A DNA stretch of 64,000 bases from Dyella sp. C9. Its GTDB lineage: Bacteria; Pseudomonadota; Gammaproteobacteria; Xanthomonadales; Rhodanobacteraceae. The stretch's first letter is position 1; every line of letters starts with the position of its first letter. The position numbers and the translations under genes are program-made. The notes below the pieces were generated by a model. It saw only the letters and a program-made list of their open reading frames with translations, had not been told where the DNA came from and made no database searches. The stretch spans positions 1 to 64,000 of the forward strand of contig NZ_QIRF01000010.1 of the NCBI RefSeq assembly GCF_003332825.1, written 5' to 3'. Positions 11,534-21,445 of the stretch are shown here, one piece after another.

Positions 11534-12772
11534 ATGAAGCTGATCCGCCGTACCCTGTCTTCGCTCGCCGTCGCCGCCCTGGTCGTCGGTACCGCCTTTG
11601 CCCAGCAGAACCCGCCCACGCCGCCCAAGCCCGCCCCGGTGCCGCGCCCGGTGATGCCCGAGGCACCGGTGCCGCCGCCGCCGGACGTGGACGGCAAGAC
11701 CTGGGTGCTGATGGATTACGCGACCGGCCAGGTGCTGGCCTCGAAGGATCCGGACGTACGCGTGGAGCCGGCCTCGATCACCAAGATCATGACCGACTAC
11801 GTGGTCTCGGCCGAGATCGCCAACGGCAAGGTCAAGATGACCGACCCGGTGACCATCAGCGAAAACGCCTGGCGCGGCGGCGGCGCGGCTACCGACGGCT
11901 CCACCAGCTTCCTCAAGCTCAACAGCCAGGTGCCGCTGAAGGACCTGCTGTACGGCCTGATCATCCAGTCCGGCAACGACGCCGCGATCGCGCTGGCCGA
12001 GCACACCGCCGGTTCCGAGCCCGCCTTCGCCAACCTGATGAATGCCTACGCCAAGCAGCTGGGCATGACCAACTCGAACTTCGAGAACGCCTCCGGCTAC
12101 CCGATCGCCAACCACTACACCACCGCGCGCGACATCGCGATCCTCTCGCGCGCGCTGATCCACGACTTCCCCGAGGACTATGCGATCTCGGCGATCAAGG
12201 ATTTCGAGTGGAACGGCATCAAGCAGCACAACCGCAACCTGCTGCTGTGGCGCGACCCGACCGTGGACGGCATCAAGACCGGCCATACCGCGGCCGCCGG
12301 CTACTGCCTGGCCGCCTCGGCCAAGCAGGGTGACTCGCGCATGATCGCCATCGTGATGGGCGCCACCAACGAAAAGGCGCGCGCGGACTCCGCGCTGGCG
12401 CTGATGAACTACGGTTTCCGCTTCTACGAGACCCACAAGCTGTACGACGGCGGCAAGCCGCTGGCCACGCCCAAGCTGTGGAAGGGCGCGGCCAACCAGC
12501 TGTCGCTGGGCGTCGCCGACAACGTGCTGGTCACCGTCAAGCGCGGCGACTACGACAAGCTCAAGGCCACCATGGACGTCCCGGCCACGCTGATCGCCCC
12601 GTTCACCAAGGGCCAGCAGGTGGGTACGCTGCGCATCACGCTGGACGGCCAGCCGGTGCAGAACGTGCCGCTGGTGGCCCTGGAAGATGCTCCGCAGGCC
12701 GGCTTCTTCGGACGCCTGTGGGACAGCATCATGCTGTGGTTCCATAGCGACAAGAAGCCTGACGCGAAGTGA
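11534..12772 (+). CDS. dacC: serine-type D-alanyl-D-alanine carboxypeptidase (PBP5/6 type)
   Basis: Trims the terminal D-Ala from peptidoglycan stem peptides. It has a signal peptide (about 1-24) and a Pro-rich linker, then the S11 catalytic motifs: SxxK in EPASITKIMTDY, SxN in IIQSGNDAAIALAEH and KTG in DGIKTGHTAAAGYC. A C-terminal beta domain is followed by an amphipathic anchor (GFFGRLWDSIMLWFH). At 412 residues it is normal for dacA/dacC; which paralogue name applies is uncertain. Confidence 0.93.
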   Translation: MKLIRRTLSSLAVAALVVGTAFAQQNPPTPPKPAPVPRPVMPEAPVPPPPDVDGKTWVLMDYATGQVLASKDPDVRVEPASITKIMTDYVVSAEIANGKVKMTDPVTISENAWRGGGAATDGSTSFLKLNSQVPLKDLLYGLIIQSGNDAAIALAEHTAGSEPAFANLMNAYAKQLGMTNSNFENASGYPIANHYTTARDIAILSRALIHDFPEDYAISAIKDFEWNGIKQHNRNLLLWRDPTVDGIKTGHTAAAGYCLAASAKQGDSRMIAIVMGATNEKARADSALALMNYGFRFYETHKLYDGGKPLATPKLWKGAANQLSLGVADNVLVTVKRGDYDKLKATMDVPATLIAPFTKGQQVGTLRITLDGQPVQNVPLVALEDAPQAGFFGRLWDSIMLWFHSDKKPDAK

Positions 12773-12785
12773 TGGAGGTGGCGTG

Positions 12786-13076
12786 ATGCGCGATATCGAT
12801 ACCATCCAGGCCCAGCAGGAAGGCCAGGGTTTCCAGTTTCCCGGTGAGTTCGAGATCACCGCCATGGGCCATGCCACGGCGGACCTCAAGACCCGCGTGC
12901 CGCAGATCCTTGAGGGCATCGGCCTGCACGTGCTGCATGAGACGGTGAAGCACCGCCACTCGCGCGAGGGCAACTTCCTCTCGGTGACGGTGAGCTTCCG
13001 TTGCGATACCCGCGAGCAGTACGACCTGGCCCATTCGGCGCTGCGCGCTGACCCGGATATCCGCTACACCCTGTAA
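12786..13076 (+). CDS. ybeD: YbeD family (DUF493) protein
   Basis: Small 96-residue cytosolic protein of the YbeD/DUF493 family, an ACT-like fold of unclear function that is commonly found between a DD-carboxypeptidase gene and lipB, as here. Recognisable family segments are FPGEFEITAMG and REGNFLSVTVSF. The ATG at 12786 lies 14 bases after the carboxypeptidase stop, with GGAGG between them serving as ribosome binding site. Confidence 0.9.
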   Translation: MRDIDTIQAQQEGQGFQFPGEFEITAMGHATADLKTRVPQILEGIGLHVLHETVKHRHSREGNFLSVTVSFRCDTREQYDLAHSALRADPDIRYTL

Positions 13077-13086
13077 TACGTCCAGG

Positions 13087-13113
13087 CCTGGCGGGCCGAC
13101 CGCGCCCGCCAGG
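13087..13113. terminator. GC-rich hairpin after ybeD
   Basis: Perfect 10-bp stem CCTGGCGGGC/GCCCGCCAGG with a seven-base loop, directly after ybeD. It lacks a T run, so it may be a weak terminator or a processing/stability hairpin in front of lipB. Confidence 0.5.
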
Positions 13114-13185
13114 CGGTGACTTCCGGCCCTTGCAAGGGTCGGCTCACGGCCGCAAATACTTGGCTCCATCCCCAGGCTTTCCCCC

Positions 13186-13854
13186 ATGTCCCTCCCGCTC
13201 AAAGTCCGTCGTCTCGGTCGCCAGCCCTACGAGGCGACCTGGGAGGCGATGAGCCAGTTCACCAACAACCGTGGCCCCGATACCCCGGACGAGCTGTGGC
13301 TGCTTGAGCACGACCCGGTGTTCACCCTGGGCCAGGCCGGCAAGGAGGAGCACGTGCTGGCGCCGGGCGATATTCCGGTGATCCACGTGGACCGGGGCGG
13401 CCAGGTCACCTATCACGGCCCGGGCCAGATCGTCGGCTACCCGATGATCGACCTGCGCCGCGCCGGCGTGGGCGTGCGCGAGCTGGTCCACAAGATCGAG
13501 CAGGCCATCATCGATACGCTGGCGCACTGGAACATCGGCGGCGACCGCCTGGACGGCGCTCCGGGCGTGTACGTAGCTGGCGCCAAGGTGGCCGCGCTGG
13601 GCCTGCGGGTGCGCCGGGGCTGCAGTTTCCACGGCCTGGCCTTCAACGTGGACATGGACCTGGAGCCCTACCACCGCATCAATCCTTGTGGCTACAAGGG
13701 CTTGGCGGTCACGCAAGTGCTAGACTTGGGCGGTCCGTCGCGTCTGTCGGACGTCGAGGACGCCCTGGTGGAGGAGTTCTGCCGCCAGTTCGGGTTCGAC
13801 GCCGAAGCGGCCGCCCCCATCCTCCCTGAACTACCCGCTCGCGTAGCGGTCTGA
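13186..13854 (+). CDS. lipB: octanoyl-[ACP]:protein octanoyltransferase
   Basis: Transfers the octanoyl group from acyl carrier protein to lipoyl domains, the first step of endogenous lipoate synthesis. The 222 residues contain [17 protein letters not shown], the catalytic lysine region [11 protein letters not shown] and the catalytic cysteine in [14 protein letters not shown]. lipA follows after 10 bases, so the pair acts in sequence. Confidence 0.96.
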   Translation: MSLPLKVRRLGRQPYEATWEAMSQFTNNRGPDTPDELWLLEHDPVFTLGQAGKEEHVLAPGDIPVIHVDRGGQVTYHGPGQIVGYPMIDLRRAGVGVRELVHKIEQAIIDTLAHWNIGGDRLDGAPGVYVAGAKVAALGLRVRRGCSFHGLAFNVDMDLEPYHRINPCGYKGLAVTQVLDLGGPSRLSDVEDALVEEFCRQFGFDAEAAAPILPELPARVAV

Positions 13855-13864
13855 GTCTGCCTAC

Positions 13865-14863
13865 ATGAGCGAAATGTCTACCTCCAAGGTCATCCCGATC
13901 AGTGTCGTCGCCGGCGCTCCCGAAAAGCAGCTGGGCAACGACAAGGTTGGCATGAACCGCGCCGGCTTCGACACCAGCGTGCCGACGCTGCGCAAGCCGA
14001 GCTGGATCCGCGTGCGACTGCCGCAGGGCAACGCCGTGCAGCAGCTGAAGTCGCGCCTGCGCGAGAACTCGCTGGTGACGGTGTGCGAGGAAGCCTCCTG
14101 CCCGAACATCCACGAGTGCTTCAGCAAGGGCACCGCCACCTTCATGATCCTCGGCGAGGTGTGCACGCGTCGCTGCTCGTTCTGCGACGTGGCCCACGGC
14201 CGACCGGCCGCGCCCGATCCGCTGGAACCGGCACGCCTGGCCGAGACCATCCACGACATGCGCCTGAAGTACGTGGTGATCACCTCGGTCGACCGCGACG
14301 ACCTGCGCGACGGCGGCGCCGAGCATTTCGCCTCGTGCATCCGCGCGGTGCGCCACGCCAGCCCGAACATCAAGATCGAGATCCTCACGCCGGACTTCCG
14401 CGGCAAGGGTCGCATGGAGCGCGCGCTGGAAGTGCTCAAGGACTTCCCGCCGGACGTGTTCAACCACAACCTGGAAACCGTGCCGCACCTGTATCGCGAA
14501 GTGCGTCCGGGCGCCGATTACCAGTGGTCGCTGGACCTGCTCAAGCGCTTCAAGGCGCAGCATCCGGACGTTCCGACCAAGTCCGGCATCATGCTGGGCC
14601 TGGGCGAGACCATGGAGCAGGTGCTGGAAACCATGCGCGACCTGCGCGCGCATGACGTGGAAATGATCACCATCGGCCAGTACCTGCAGCCCACGCCGCA
14701 TCACCACCCGGTGATCCGTTACTGGACCCCGGAAGAATTCGAGACGCTGCGCGAAGCGGGCGAGGCGATGGGTTTCCATCACGTCGCTTCCGGTCCGCTG
14801 GTGCGTTCGTCCTACCACGCCGACCTGCAGGCACATGCCGCGGGTGTTACCGAGCACGCCTGA
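13865..14863 (+). CDS. lipA: lipoyl synthase (radical SAM)
   Basis: Inserts two sulfurs into protein-bound octanoyl groups. It has the auxiliary cluster motif [14 protein letters not shown] and the radical-SAM CxxxCxxC motif in [12 protein letters not shown], plus the C-terminal RSSYHAD segment whose serine binds the sacrificed auxiliary cluster. At 332 residues it has normal length. It is followed 17 bases later by the tail-specific protease gene. Confidence 0.97.
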   Translation: MSEMSTSKVIPISVVAGAPEKQLGNDKVGMNRAGFDTSVPTLRKPSWIRVRLPQGNAVQQLKSRLRENSLVTVCEEASCPNIHECFSKGTATFMILGEVCTRRCSFCDVAHGRPAAPDPLEPARLAETIHDMRLKYVVITSVDRDDLRDGGAEHFASCIRAVRHASPNIKIEILTPDFRGKGRMERALEVLKDFPPDVFNHNLETVPHLYREVRPGADYQWSLDLLKRFKAQHPDVPTKSGIMLGLGETMEQVLETMRDLRAHDVEMITIGQYLQPTPHHHPVIRYWTPEEFETLREAGEAMGFHHVASGPLVRSSYHADLQAHAAGVTEHA

Positions 14864-14880
14864 GAGCTCACAGAGAATCT

Positions 14881-17130
14881 ATGAAACTGCGCCCTTCGCT
14901 AGCCCTGCTGCTTGCCCTTGCCGTCACCGGAGTCGGTGTCCACGCGCAGTCCGCCGCGGACCTCACGGACGACAACGCGCCGCGCAAATTCTCCACCCTG
15001 CCGCTGAAACCCACCGTCACGCAGGCGCAGGCGGCGCAGCTGTCCGCGCGCTTCCTGACCCGCTTCCACTACGACGCGCAGCCGCTCGACGATGCGATGT
15101 CGCAGAAGATCTACAAGGCCTACCTCGACAGCCTCGACGGCGAGAAGGTGTTCTTCACCCAGGCTGACCTGGCCAAGTTCGAGCCGCTGAAGACGCAGTT
15201 CGACGACGCCATCTGGAACCAGGACCTGTCCGGTCCGTTCTCGATGTTCAACTTCTACGTGCAGCGTGCCATCGAGCGCATGACCTATGCGCGCGGCCTG
15301 CTCGCCAAGGGCTTCGATTTCTCGGCCAACGAGAACTACAACTACGACCGCAAGAATGCGGCATGGCCGAAGGACCAGACCGAGCTCGACACGCTGTGGC
15401 GCGAGCGCACCATGAACGACTGGCTGCGCCTCAAGCTCGCCGGCAAGGCCGATGACGAGATCCGCAAGACGCTGGACAAGCGCTACGCCGGCTACATCGA
15501 CCGCGTGAAGCAGCTCGACGGCGAGGACGCGTTCCAGTCCTTCATGAACGCCTATGCCGAATCCACCGACCCGCACACCGACTACCTCGGTCCCCGCGCG
15601 GCGGAGAACTTCGACATCTCCATGAAGCTGTCGCTGGAAGGCATCGGCGCAGTGCTGCAGGCGCGTGACGAATACACCCAGATCCGCGAGATCGTGCCGG
15701 CCGGCCCGGCGGCCAAGTCCGGCAAGGTGCACGTGGGCGACCGCATCGTGGCGATCGGCGAGGGCACCAACGGCCCGATGGTCGACGTGATCGGCTGGCG
15801 CCTGGATGACGTGGTCAAGCACATCCGTGGCAAGAAGGACACGACGGTGCGCCTGGAGATCCTCCCGGCCGATGCCGGCGTGGACGGCAAGCACGAAGTG
15901 GTCACCCTGGTGCGCCAGAAGGTGAGCATCGAGGAGCAGGCGGCCAAGAAGAAGGTCATCGAGATCAAGGACGCCGGCGTCACCCGCAAGATCGGCGTGA
16001 TCGACCTGCCCAGCTTCTACTCCGACTTCGGTGCGCGCCGCGAAGGCGACAAGGACTTCAAGAGCGCCACCCGCGACGTGGCCAAGCTGCTCGGCGAGCT
16101 GAAGGCCGAGGGCGTGGAAGGCGTGGTGATGGACCTGCGCAACAACGGCGGCGGTTCGCTGGCCGAAGCCAACGAGCTCACCGGTCTGTTCATCGACCAG
16201 GGCCCGGTGGTGCAGGTGCGCGATGCGCGCGGCGAAGTGCAGGTGCAGGGCGACGACGATCCGGGCATGTCCTGGAGCGGCCCGATGGCGGTGCTGGTCA
16301 ACCGTGGTTCGGCCTCGGCCTCCGAGATCTTCGCGGCGGCCATCCAGGATTACGGCCGTGGCCTGATCATCGGCCAGCCGACCTTCGGCAAGGGCACCGT
16401 ACAGAACCTGGTCGACCTGGACCGCTTCACCCGCAGCACCAGCGAGAAGCCGCAGTACGGCGAGCTGAAGATGACCATCCAGGAATTCTTCCGCATCAAC
16501 GGCGGCTCCACCCAGCTCAAGGGCGTGACGCCTGACATCCAGTTCCCGAAGAACGGCGACGAGAAGGATTTCGGCGAGTCGACCTACGACAACGCGCTGC
16601 CGTGGACGCAGATCCAGCCGGCCGACTACAAGCCGGTCGCCGACCTGAAGGCCTACCTGGGCCAGCTGCAGTCCAAGCACGACACCCGCGTGGCGACCTC
16701 GCCGGCGTGGAAGCTGATGCTCGACGAGCTGGCGCAGTACAAGAAGATGCGCGACAAGACCACCATCTCGCTCAACCTCGCCCAGCGCCAGGCCGAGCGC
16801 AAGGAACAGGACGCCATCCAGGCCGACTTCCGTGCGCGCCACAAGGCCATCGACGGCGACGTGGGCGGCGATGACGAAGCCGCGCTGGATGACGGCCTCA
16901 ACGCCAACGAGCGCAGCCTCAACACCGAGCTGAAGCAGGAGAAGGACGCCAAGAAGGCCGCCGACCCGCAGCTCGACGAGACCGCGCACATCCTGTTCGA
17001 CGCCGTGGGCCTGATCAAGGGCGACGCCAAGCTGGCGGCGGAAGTGCTGCCCTACGGCGGCCGCTACTCCACCGTGACCACCGCGGCTGCTGCCGCGGAG
17101 AAGCCCCAGCAGGCGCCGGCCGCGCACTGA
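14881..17130 (+). CDS. prc: carboxy-terminal (tail-specific) protease, Prc type
   Basis: Periplasmic S41 serine protease of 749 residues that removes C-terminal tails and, in other bacteria, degrades cell-wall hydrolases. It has a signal peptide (about 1-22), an N-terminal Prc helical domain, a PDZ domain (about 240-330, GDRIVAIGEG) and a catalytic domain with the Ser/Lys dyad in VNRGSASASEIF and PTFGKGTVQNL. A C-terminal DUF3340-like lysine-rich region (KQEKDAKKAADPQ) follows. A strong terminator lies 19 bases after the stop, ending the long cell-wall/lipoate block. Confidence 0.95.
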   Translation: MKLRPSLALLLALAVTGVGVHAQSAADLTDDNAPRKFSTLPLKPTVTQAQAAQLSARFLTRFHYDAQPLDDAMSQKIYKAYLDSLDGEKVFFTQADLAKFEPLKTQFDDAIWNQDLSGPFSMFNFYVQRAIERMTYARGLLAKGFDFSANENYNYDRKNAAWPKDQTELDTLWRERTMNDWLRLKLAGKADDEIRKTLDKRYAGYIDRVKQLDGEDAFQSFMNAYAESTDPHTDYLGPRAAENFDISMKLSLEGIGAVLQARDEYTQIREIVPAGPAAKSGKVHVGDRIVAIGEGTNGPMVDVIGWRLDDVVKHIRGKKDTTVRLEILPADAGVDGKHEVVTLVRQKVSIEEQAAKKKVIEIKDAGVTRKIGVIDLPSFYSDFGARREGDKDFKSATRDVAKLLGELKAEGVEGVVMDLRNNGGGSLAEANELTGLFIDQGPVVQVRDARGEVQVQGDDDPGMSWSGPMAVLVNRGSASASEIFAAAIQDYGRGLIIGQPTFGKGTVQNLVDLDRFTRSTSEKPQYGELKMTIQEFFRINGGSTQLKGVTPDIQFPKNGDEKDFGESTYDNALPWTQIQPADYKPVADLKAYLGQLQSKHDTRVATSPAWKLMLDELAQYKKMRDKTTISLNLAQRQAERKEQDAIQADFRARHKAIDGDVGGDDEAALDDGLNANERSLNTELKQEKDAKKAADPQLDETAHILFDAVGLIKGDAKLAAEVLPYGGRYSTVTTAAAAAEKPQQAPAAH

Positions 17131-17148
17131 GGCTTCGGCCTGCACAAG

Positions 17149-17180
17149 AAAAAAGGCGGCACATCGTGCCGCCTTTTTTT
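17149..17180. terminator. rho-independent terminator after prc
   Basis: Stem GGCGGCAC/GTGCCGCC with a three-base loop, preceded by six A and followed by seven T. It is a textbook intrinsic terminator, probably bidirectional. Confidence 0.9.
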
Positions 17181-17195
17181 ATGCCTGTATCCCCG

Positions 17196-17274
17196 GTAGG
17201 AGCGCACCCTGTGCGAGACCGTCCCCCCGGGGTCATCGCCCCGCCCGGTGTTCGCGCACAGGGTGCGCTCCTAC
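17196..17274. repeat. REPIN-like inverted pair (GTAGGAGCGCACC family)
   Basis: Two 20-bp arms, GTAGGAGCGCACCCTGTGCG and its exact reverse complement, enclose about 39 GC-rich bases. Related copies occur at 19859-19881, 41669-41734 and 41822-41887. This is the architecture of REP doublets (REPINs); no RAYT transposase gene is visible in the window. Confidence 0.8.
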
Positions 17275-17323
17275 AGAAGGCTGGGGCCGGATGCGCAAAC
17301 CACCGCGCCCGGCCGTATGAGGC

Positions 17324-19066
17324 TTACTTCGCGGCCTTGGCCTTCTTCTCGGCCTGTTCCTTCTTCCACTGCTGGTATTCGGCGAAATGCGGGAGGTCGC
17401 GCAGCAGCTTGCTGCGGGGGTCGAGGATGACCAGCGTGCCGGCCGGGGCCTCCACGCTGCCTTCGCCGTTGGTCATGGGCAGGGTGATCACCTTGTCGCC
17501 CACCTGCACGTCCACCGGCAGCGGGAACGGCTTGTCGTGCGGCACGCGCCACTGCACGTGCAGCGTGTTGCCGTCCTGGCGCGTCTCCAGGGCCGGCAGC
17601 GCGGACTCGTACAGGTAGACGTCGAAGAACCAGTTGAGGTTGCGGCCGGTCACCTGGTTCACGATGTCGATGAAGTCGTGCGTGGTGGCGTAGTGCGGCG
17701 TGAAGTTGCCCGGCTTGGGATCGGGGCGGCCGTACACGAGGCGGCGCGTGCTTTCGAAGAACGCCTGGTCGCCGATCAGCTGGCGCAGCGTGTGCAGCAT
17801 CAGCGAGCCCTTGTAGTAGATGTCGTTGCCCGGGCCGTGCTGGGCGTCGTACACCTCCTCTTCGTACTGGCTGCGCCCGGCCACGATGGGATAGGCGTTC
17901 TTCACCATCGAGCGCTCGTTCTGCAGCATCGAGAAGTACGGCATGTCGCCATACAGGTACTGGCCGTACAGCGGCTGCATGTAGGTGCCGAAGCCCTCAT
18001 GGATCCACATGTCGTCCCAGTCGGCATTGGTCACCTGGTTGCCGAACCACTCGTGGGAGAACTCGTGCTGCAGCAGCCAGTCGAAGCCGTACTCGCTGCG
18101 CGGGTAGCCGTTGCCGTAGGCGTTGATGGTCTGGTGCTCCATGCCCAGGTGGGGCGTTTCCACCACGCCCATCTTCTCGTCGCCGAACGGGTAGGGGCCG
18201 ATTTCCTGCTCGAAGAAATCGAGCATGCGCGGGAATTCGCCGAACAGCTGCTTGGCCTGCGCCTCGTGGCCGCGCAGGTACCACATCTGCATCGGGATCG
18301 TGTTGCCGTAGCGGCTGTGGTAATCGCCCTTGATCACCTCGAACGGACCGATGTTGATCGAAATGGCGTAGGTGGTGGGATGCTTGGCGCGCCAGTGGTA
18401 GGTATGGGTGTTGCCCTCGTCCTTGATGTCCACCAGCACGCCGTTGCCGGGTGCGGCCAGCGACTTGGGCACCGTGATGTAGGTGTCCACCAGGTCCGGC
18501 TTGCCCTGCGGATGGTCGATGCACGGCCAGAACAGGTCGCAGCCTTCGCCTTCCACCGCGGTGGCAATCCACGGCTGGCCATCGTCGGTCTTGGCCCACA
18601 CGAAACCACCGTCCCACGGTGCCTTCTTCGCCACATGCGGCTTGCCGCCGTAGTGGATCTCCACCGTTGCCTTGCCGCCCTTGGCCAGCGGCTTGGGCAG
18701 CTGGATGCGCAGACGTCCATCCGGGTTGCTCCACTGCGAGGCATCCAGCGTCTTGCCGTCCACCGCCAGCTTGCTGATGGCGAGGTTGTGGTCCAGGTCC
18801 AGCAGCAGCACGCCGGTGGCCTCGCGCGCGCTGAAGGTGAGCCGTGCCATGGCGTCCAGCGTCTGCTGCGCCGGGTCCATGCTGAAATGCAGTTCGGCGT
18901 GCTCGAAGTGCAGGCGTGCCTGCTCGGCCGGCAGGGTGCCGCCCGAACGCTGGGTCTGCTCGGTAAGCGGCGGCTGGCTGGCGGGCTTGGCCTCGTCGGC
19001 GTGGGCCACGCTGCCGAGCGCGACGCACAGGGCCAAGGTGAGCAGGCGCAGGCGCGGGGTGGTCAT
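17324..19066 (-). CDS. M1 family metallo-aminopeptidase
   Basis: Zinc aminopeptidase, probably periplasmic: a signal peptide is present (about 1-22, ending VAHA). The gluzincin motif HEFSHEWFGN is followed by the third zinc ligand in WIHEGFGTYM, and the substrate-binding GxMEN element appears as LGMEH. At 580 residues it lacks the long C-terminal domain of PepN and resembles short secreted M1 peptidases. The start at 19066 is chosen because the signal peptide begins there, although the frame is open to 19357. The C-terminus is Lys/Ala-rich. Confidence 0.9.
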   Translation of the reverse strand: MTTPRLRLLTLALCVALGSVAHADEAKPASQPPLTEQTQRSGGTLPAEQARLHFEHAELHFSMDPAQQTLDAMARLTFSAREATGVLLLDLDHNLAISKLAVDGKTLDASQWSNPDGRLRIQLPKPLAKGGKATVEIHYGGKPHVAKKAPWDGGFVWAKTDDGQPWIATAVEGEGCDLFWPCIDHPQGKPDLVDTYITVPKSLAAPGNGVLVDIKDEGNTHTYHWRAKHPTTYAISINIGPFEVIKGDYHSRYGNTIPMQMWYLRGHEAQAKQLFGEFPRMLDFFEQEIGPYPFGDEKMGVVETPHLGMEHQTINAYGNGYPRSEYGFDWLLQHEFSHEWFGNQVTNADWDDMWIHEGFGTYMQPLYGQYLYGDMPYFSMLQNERSMVKNAYPIVAGRSQYEEEVYDAQHGPGNDIYYKGSLMLHTLRQLIGDQAFFESTRRLVYGRPDPKPGNFTPHYATTHDFIDIVNQVTGRNLNWFFDVYLYESALPALETRQDGNTLHVQWRVPHDKPFPLPVDVQVGDKVITLPMTNGEGSVEAPAGTLVILDPRSKLLRDLPHFAEYQQWKKEQAEKKAKAAK

Positions 19067-19225
19067 GGGCGGGTCCCTGTTCTGGTCAAACCCTGAGGAT
19101 GACAGCCCCTGCGGGCGCGCGGCATCGCCGAAAGTCATGGTCGGGCAGGGCAATGCCTTGTTCGAGTGCCGCCGCTGCGCGCATGCTTTGGACGGCCGAC
19201 TCGCCTCATGCCTTGGGGAGTGCTC

Positions 19226-19831
19226 ATGGACACGCTGCAAAACATCGCGCTGGCTGGCGGCTTGTCCTGGGCCAGCGGCTTTCGCCTTTACGCCACCGTG
19301 TTCATCGCGGGCCTGCTGGGGCGCCTTGGCGTGGTGCCCCTGCCCGAAGGCCTGCACGTGCTCACCGACACCTGGGTGCTGGTGATCGCCGGCCTGCTGG
19401 CGCTAGGCGAATTCGTGGCCGACAAGGTGCCCGCCTTCGACAGCGTGTGGGATGCCATCCACACCTTCGTGCGCGTGCCTGCAGGCGCGTTGCTCGCCTG
19501 GGGCGTGTTCCGCGATGCCGGCGCCGGCACGCAATTCGCGGCGGCGCTGCTGGGTGGCACGCTGGCTTCGGGCACGCATCTGGCCAAGACCGGCGGACGT
19601 GCCCTGATCAACACCTCACCCGAGCCCTTCAGCAACTGGGGCGCGAGCGCGGGCGAAGACATCTCGTGGCTGGGCGGCATGTACCTGATGTGGGCCCACC
19701 CGGCGGTGTTCCTGGTGCTGCTGGGGATCTTCGTGCTGTTCCTGCTATGGCTGGTGCCGAAGATCGTGCGCGGCTTGCGCGCGCTGGCGCGGCGGTTGCG
19801 CGGGAAGGGAACACCGACGGCGCAGGCGTAG
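19226..19831 (+). CDS. DUF4126 membrane protein
   Basis: Predicted 201-residue polytopic inner-membrane protein of the DUF4126 family, function unknown. Hydrophobic segments lie near residues 5-40, 48-65, 80-105, 108-125 and 155-185. The ATG at 19226 is preceded by GGGGAG at good spacing; the upstream ATGs in the frame have no such site. Divergent from the M1 peptidase gene. Confidence 0.8.
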   Translation: MDTLQNIALAGGLSWASGFRLYATVFIAGLLGRLGVVPLPEGLHVLTDTWVLVIAGLLALGEFVADKVPAFDSVWDAIHTFVRVPAGALLAWGVFRDAGAGTQFAAALLGGTLASGTHLAKTGGRALINTSPEPFSNWGASAGEDISWLGGMYLMWAHPAVFLVLLGIFVLFLLWLVPKIVRGLRALARRLRGKGTPTAQA

Positions 19832-19858
19832 CACGCCCGTCGGGGCCGCTCCCCACCT

Positions 19859-19881
19859 GTAGGAGCGCAACCTGTGCGCGA
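19859..19881 (+). repeat. single REP-like unit
   Basis: GTAGGAGCGCAACCTGTGCGCGA, a solitary arm of the repeat family seen at 17196-17274. No opposing arm lies within 100 bases. Confidence 0.7.
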
Positions 19882-19924
19882 CTGGCCTTGCCTCATGACG
19901 GGCCACGCAAGACCCGAACCCTCT

Positions 19925-19945
19925 CCCTCTCCCGGAGGGAGAGGG
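19925..19945. repeat. CCCTCTCCC/GGGAGAGGG palindrome
   Basis: Nine-base inverted repeat with a three-base loop, just past the 3' end of the M17 peptidase gene. A longer sister (CCCTCTCCCC/GGGGAGAGGG) lies upstream of the same gene at 21446-21468. Confidence 0.6.
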
Positions 19946-19951
19946 AATGGC

Positions 19952-21328
19952 TCAGCGCGCGTAGCGCTTCTGCAGGAACGCGAAGAACGCGCGCAGGCCC
20001 AGCGCTTCGCCGCCGCGCGGACGGCCCGGGCGGTCGGCGTCGTTCCAGGCATAGGTGTCCAGGTGCAGCCACGGCGTGTCTTCCGGCACGAAGCGCTCCA
20101 GGTACAGCGCGGCGGTGATCGCACCGGCGTGGCGCGAGGTGCCGGAATTGGCCATGTCGGCCAGGTACGACTCGAGCATCTTGCGGTACGGGCGCCACAG
20201 CGGCAGGCGCCACAGCGGATCGCTCACGGTACGGCCGGCGGCCAGCACCTTGTCGGCGACATCGTCGCGGTTGGCGAACAGTGCCGGCAGGTCCGGGCCC
20301 AGCGCGATGCGCGCGGCACCGGTCAGCGTGGCGAAGTCGATGATCAGTTCGGGCTTCTGCTCGCTGGCGTAGGTCAGCGCGTCGCACAGCACCAGGCGGC
20401 CTTCGGCGTCGGTGTTGTCCACCTCCACCGTGATGCCGGCGCGGGTGGTGATGACCTCACCCGGACGCATCGACTCGCCCGAGACGGCGTTTTCCACCGC
20501 GGGAATCAGCAGCTGCAGTCGCACCGGCAGCTTGGCCTGCATGATAAGGCCGGCCAAGGCGATGGCGTGCGCGGCGCCGCCCATGTCCTTCTTCATCCAG
20601 CGCATGCCGTCGGCAGGCTTGAGATCCAGGCCGCCGGTGTCGAAGCACACGCCCTTGCCGACCAGGGCAAGCTTGGGATCGCTGGCCTTGCCCCAGGTCA
20701 GCTCGACCAGGCGCGGCGAGCGATGGCTGCCGCGGCCGACGCTGTGGATGGTGGGGAAGTTCGCTTCCAGCAGTTCATCGCCGACCCATTCGCGCACCTT
20801 GGCCTTGTGCGTCTTGCCCAGCTGCTTGACCGCCTCGGCCAGCTGCTTGGGGCCCATGTCCTCGGTAGGCGTGTTGACCAGGTCGCGCACCAGGGTGGTG
20901 GCTTCCACCAGCGGTTCGAGCACGGCGATGTCGGCCGCTGGGATGGCCAGCTTCGCCGGCGCGCGACGCGCCTTGCGATAGCGGGTGAACTCGTAGGCGC
21001 CGAGCGCCCAGCCCAGCGCTGCCTGCACGGTGTCCTTCAGCACGCCCTCGCTGGCGAGGTGATAGGTCGCCTCGGGCAGCACGCGCGGCAGCGCACCGAG
21101 CGCGCCCAGCGTGTCGGAGGCATCCACGCCCACCAGCACGCGCGCCAGCTTGCCGGCTTCGTCGGGAAGCAGGGCGAAGGTGCCCGGGGCGGCCTCGAAG
21201 CCGAAGGCGGCCAGCCACTGGCGCTGCGCAGCCGTGAGGCGGCGCTTGGTGGCGGCGAAATGGGCGGCGTCGGTGGTCTCGATGGCGACGCTGCGGTCGC
21301 CGGACTTGCGTTCGATCAGGACAGACAT
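19952..21328 (-). CDS. M17 leucyl aminopeptidase family protein
   Basis: Cytosolic metallo-aminopeptidase with two metal ions. The catalytic C-terminal domain shows GKGVCFDTGGLDLKPADGM (metal-binding Lys and Asp), KKDMGGAAHAIALAGLI and the signature NTDAEGRLVLCDAL. At 458 residues it is close to the PepB/YpdE size class. The start ATG at 21328 was chosen over upstream in-frame starts because it begins a plausible N-terminal domain (SVLIERKSGDRS) and the upstream part is repeat-derived. Confidence 0.92.
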   Translation of the reverse strand: MSVLIERKSGDRSVAIETTDAAHFAATKRRLTAAQRQWLAAFGFEAAPGTFALLPDEAGKLARVLVGVDASDTLGALGALPRVLPEATYHLASEGVLKDTVQAALGWALGAYEFTRYRKARRAPAKLAIPAADIAVLEPLVEATTLVRDLVNTPTEDMGPKQLAEAVKQLGKTHKAKVREWVGDELLEANFPTIHSVGRGSHRSPRLVELTWGKASDPKLALVGKGVCFDTGGLDLKPADGMRWMKKDMGGAAHAIALAGLIMQAKLPVRLQLLIPAVENAVSGESMRPGEVITTRAGITVEVDNTDAEGRLVLCDALTYASEQKPELIIDFATLTGAARIALGPDLPALFANRDDVADKVLAAGRTVSDPLWRLPLWRPYRKMLESYLADMANSGTSRHAGAITAALYLERFVPEDTPWLHLDTYAWNDADRPGRPRGGEALGLRAFFAFLQKRYAR

Positions 21329-21445
21329 GGATTTCCTTTGCGCGGCGCGTGCGCAGGCCGCGATACGACGGGGATTCCGCCAATGATGCGCGCTTTTGCG
21401 GCGAGGGGCGAGGGCGTGGGTACGCGCAACGTGCGTGCTTCTGCT

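Noticed and set aside
17196..17274. CRISPR array or transposon end
   Set aside because: There are only two inverted arms and no regularly spaced direct repeats or cas/transposase genes.
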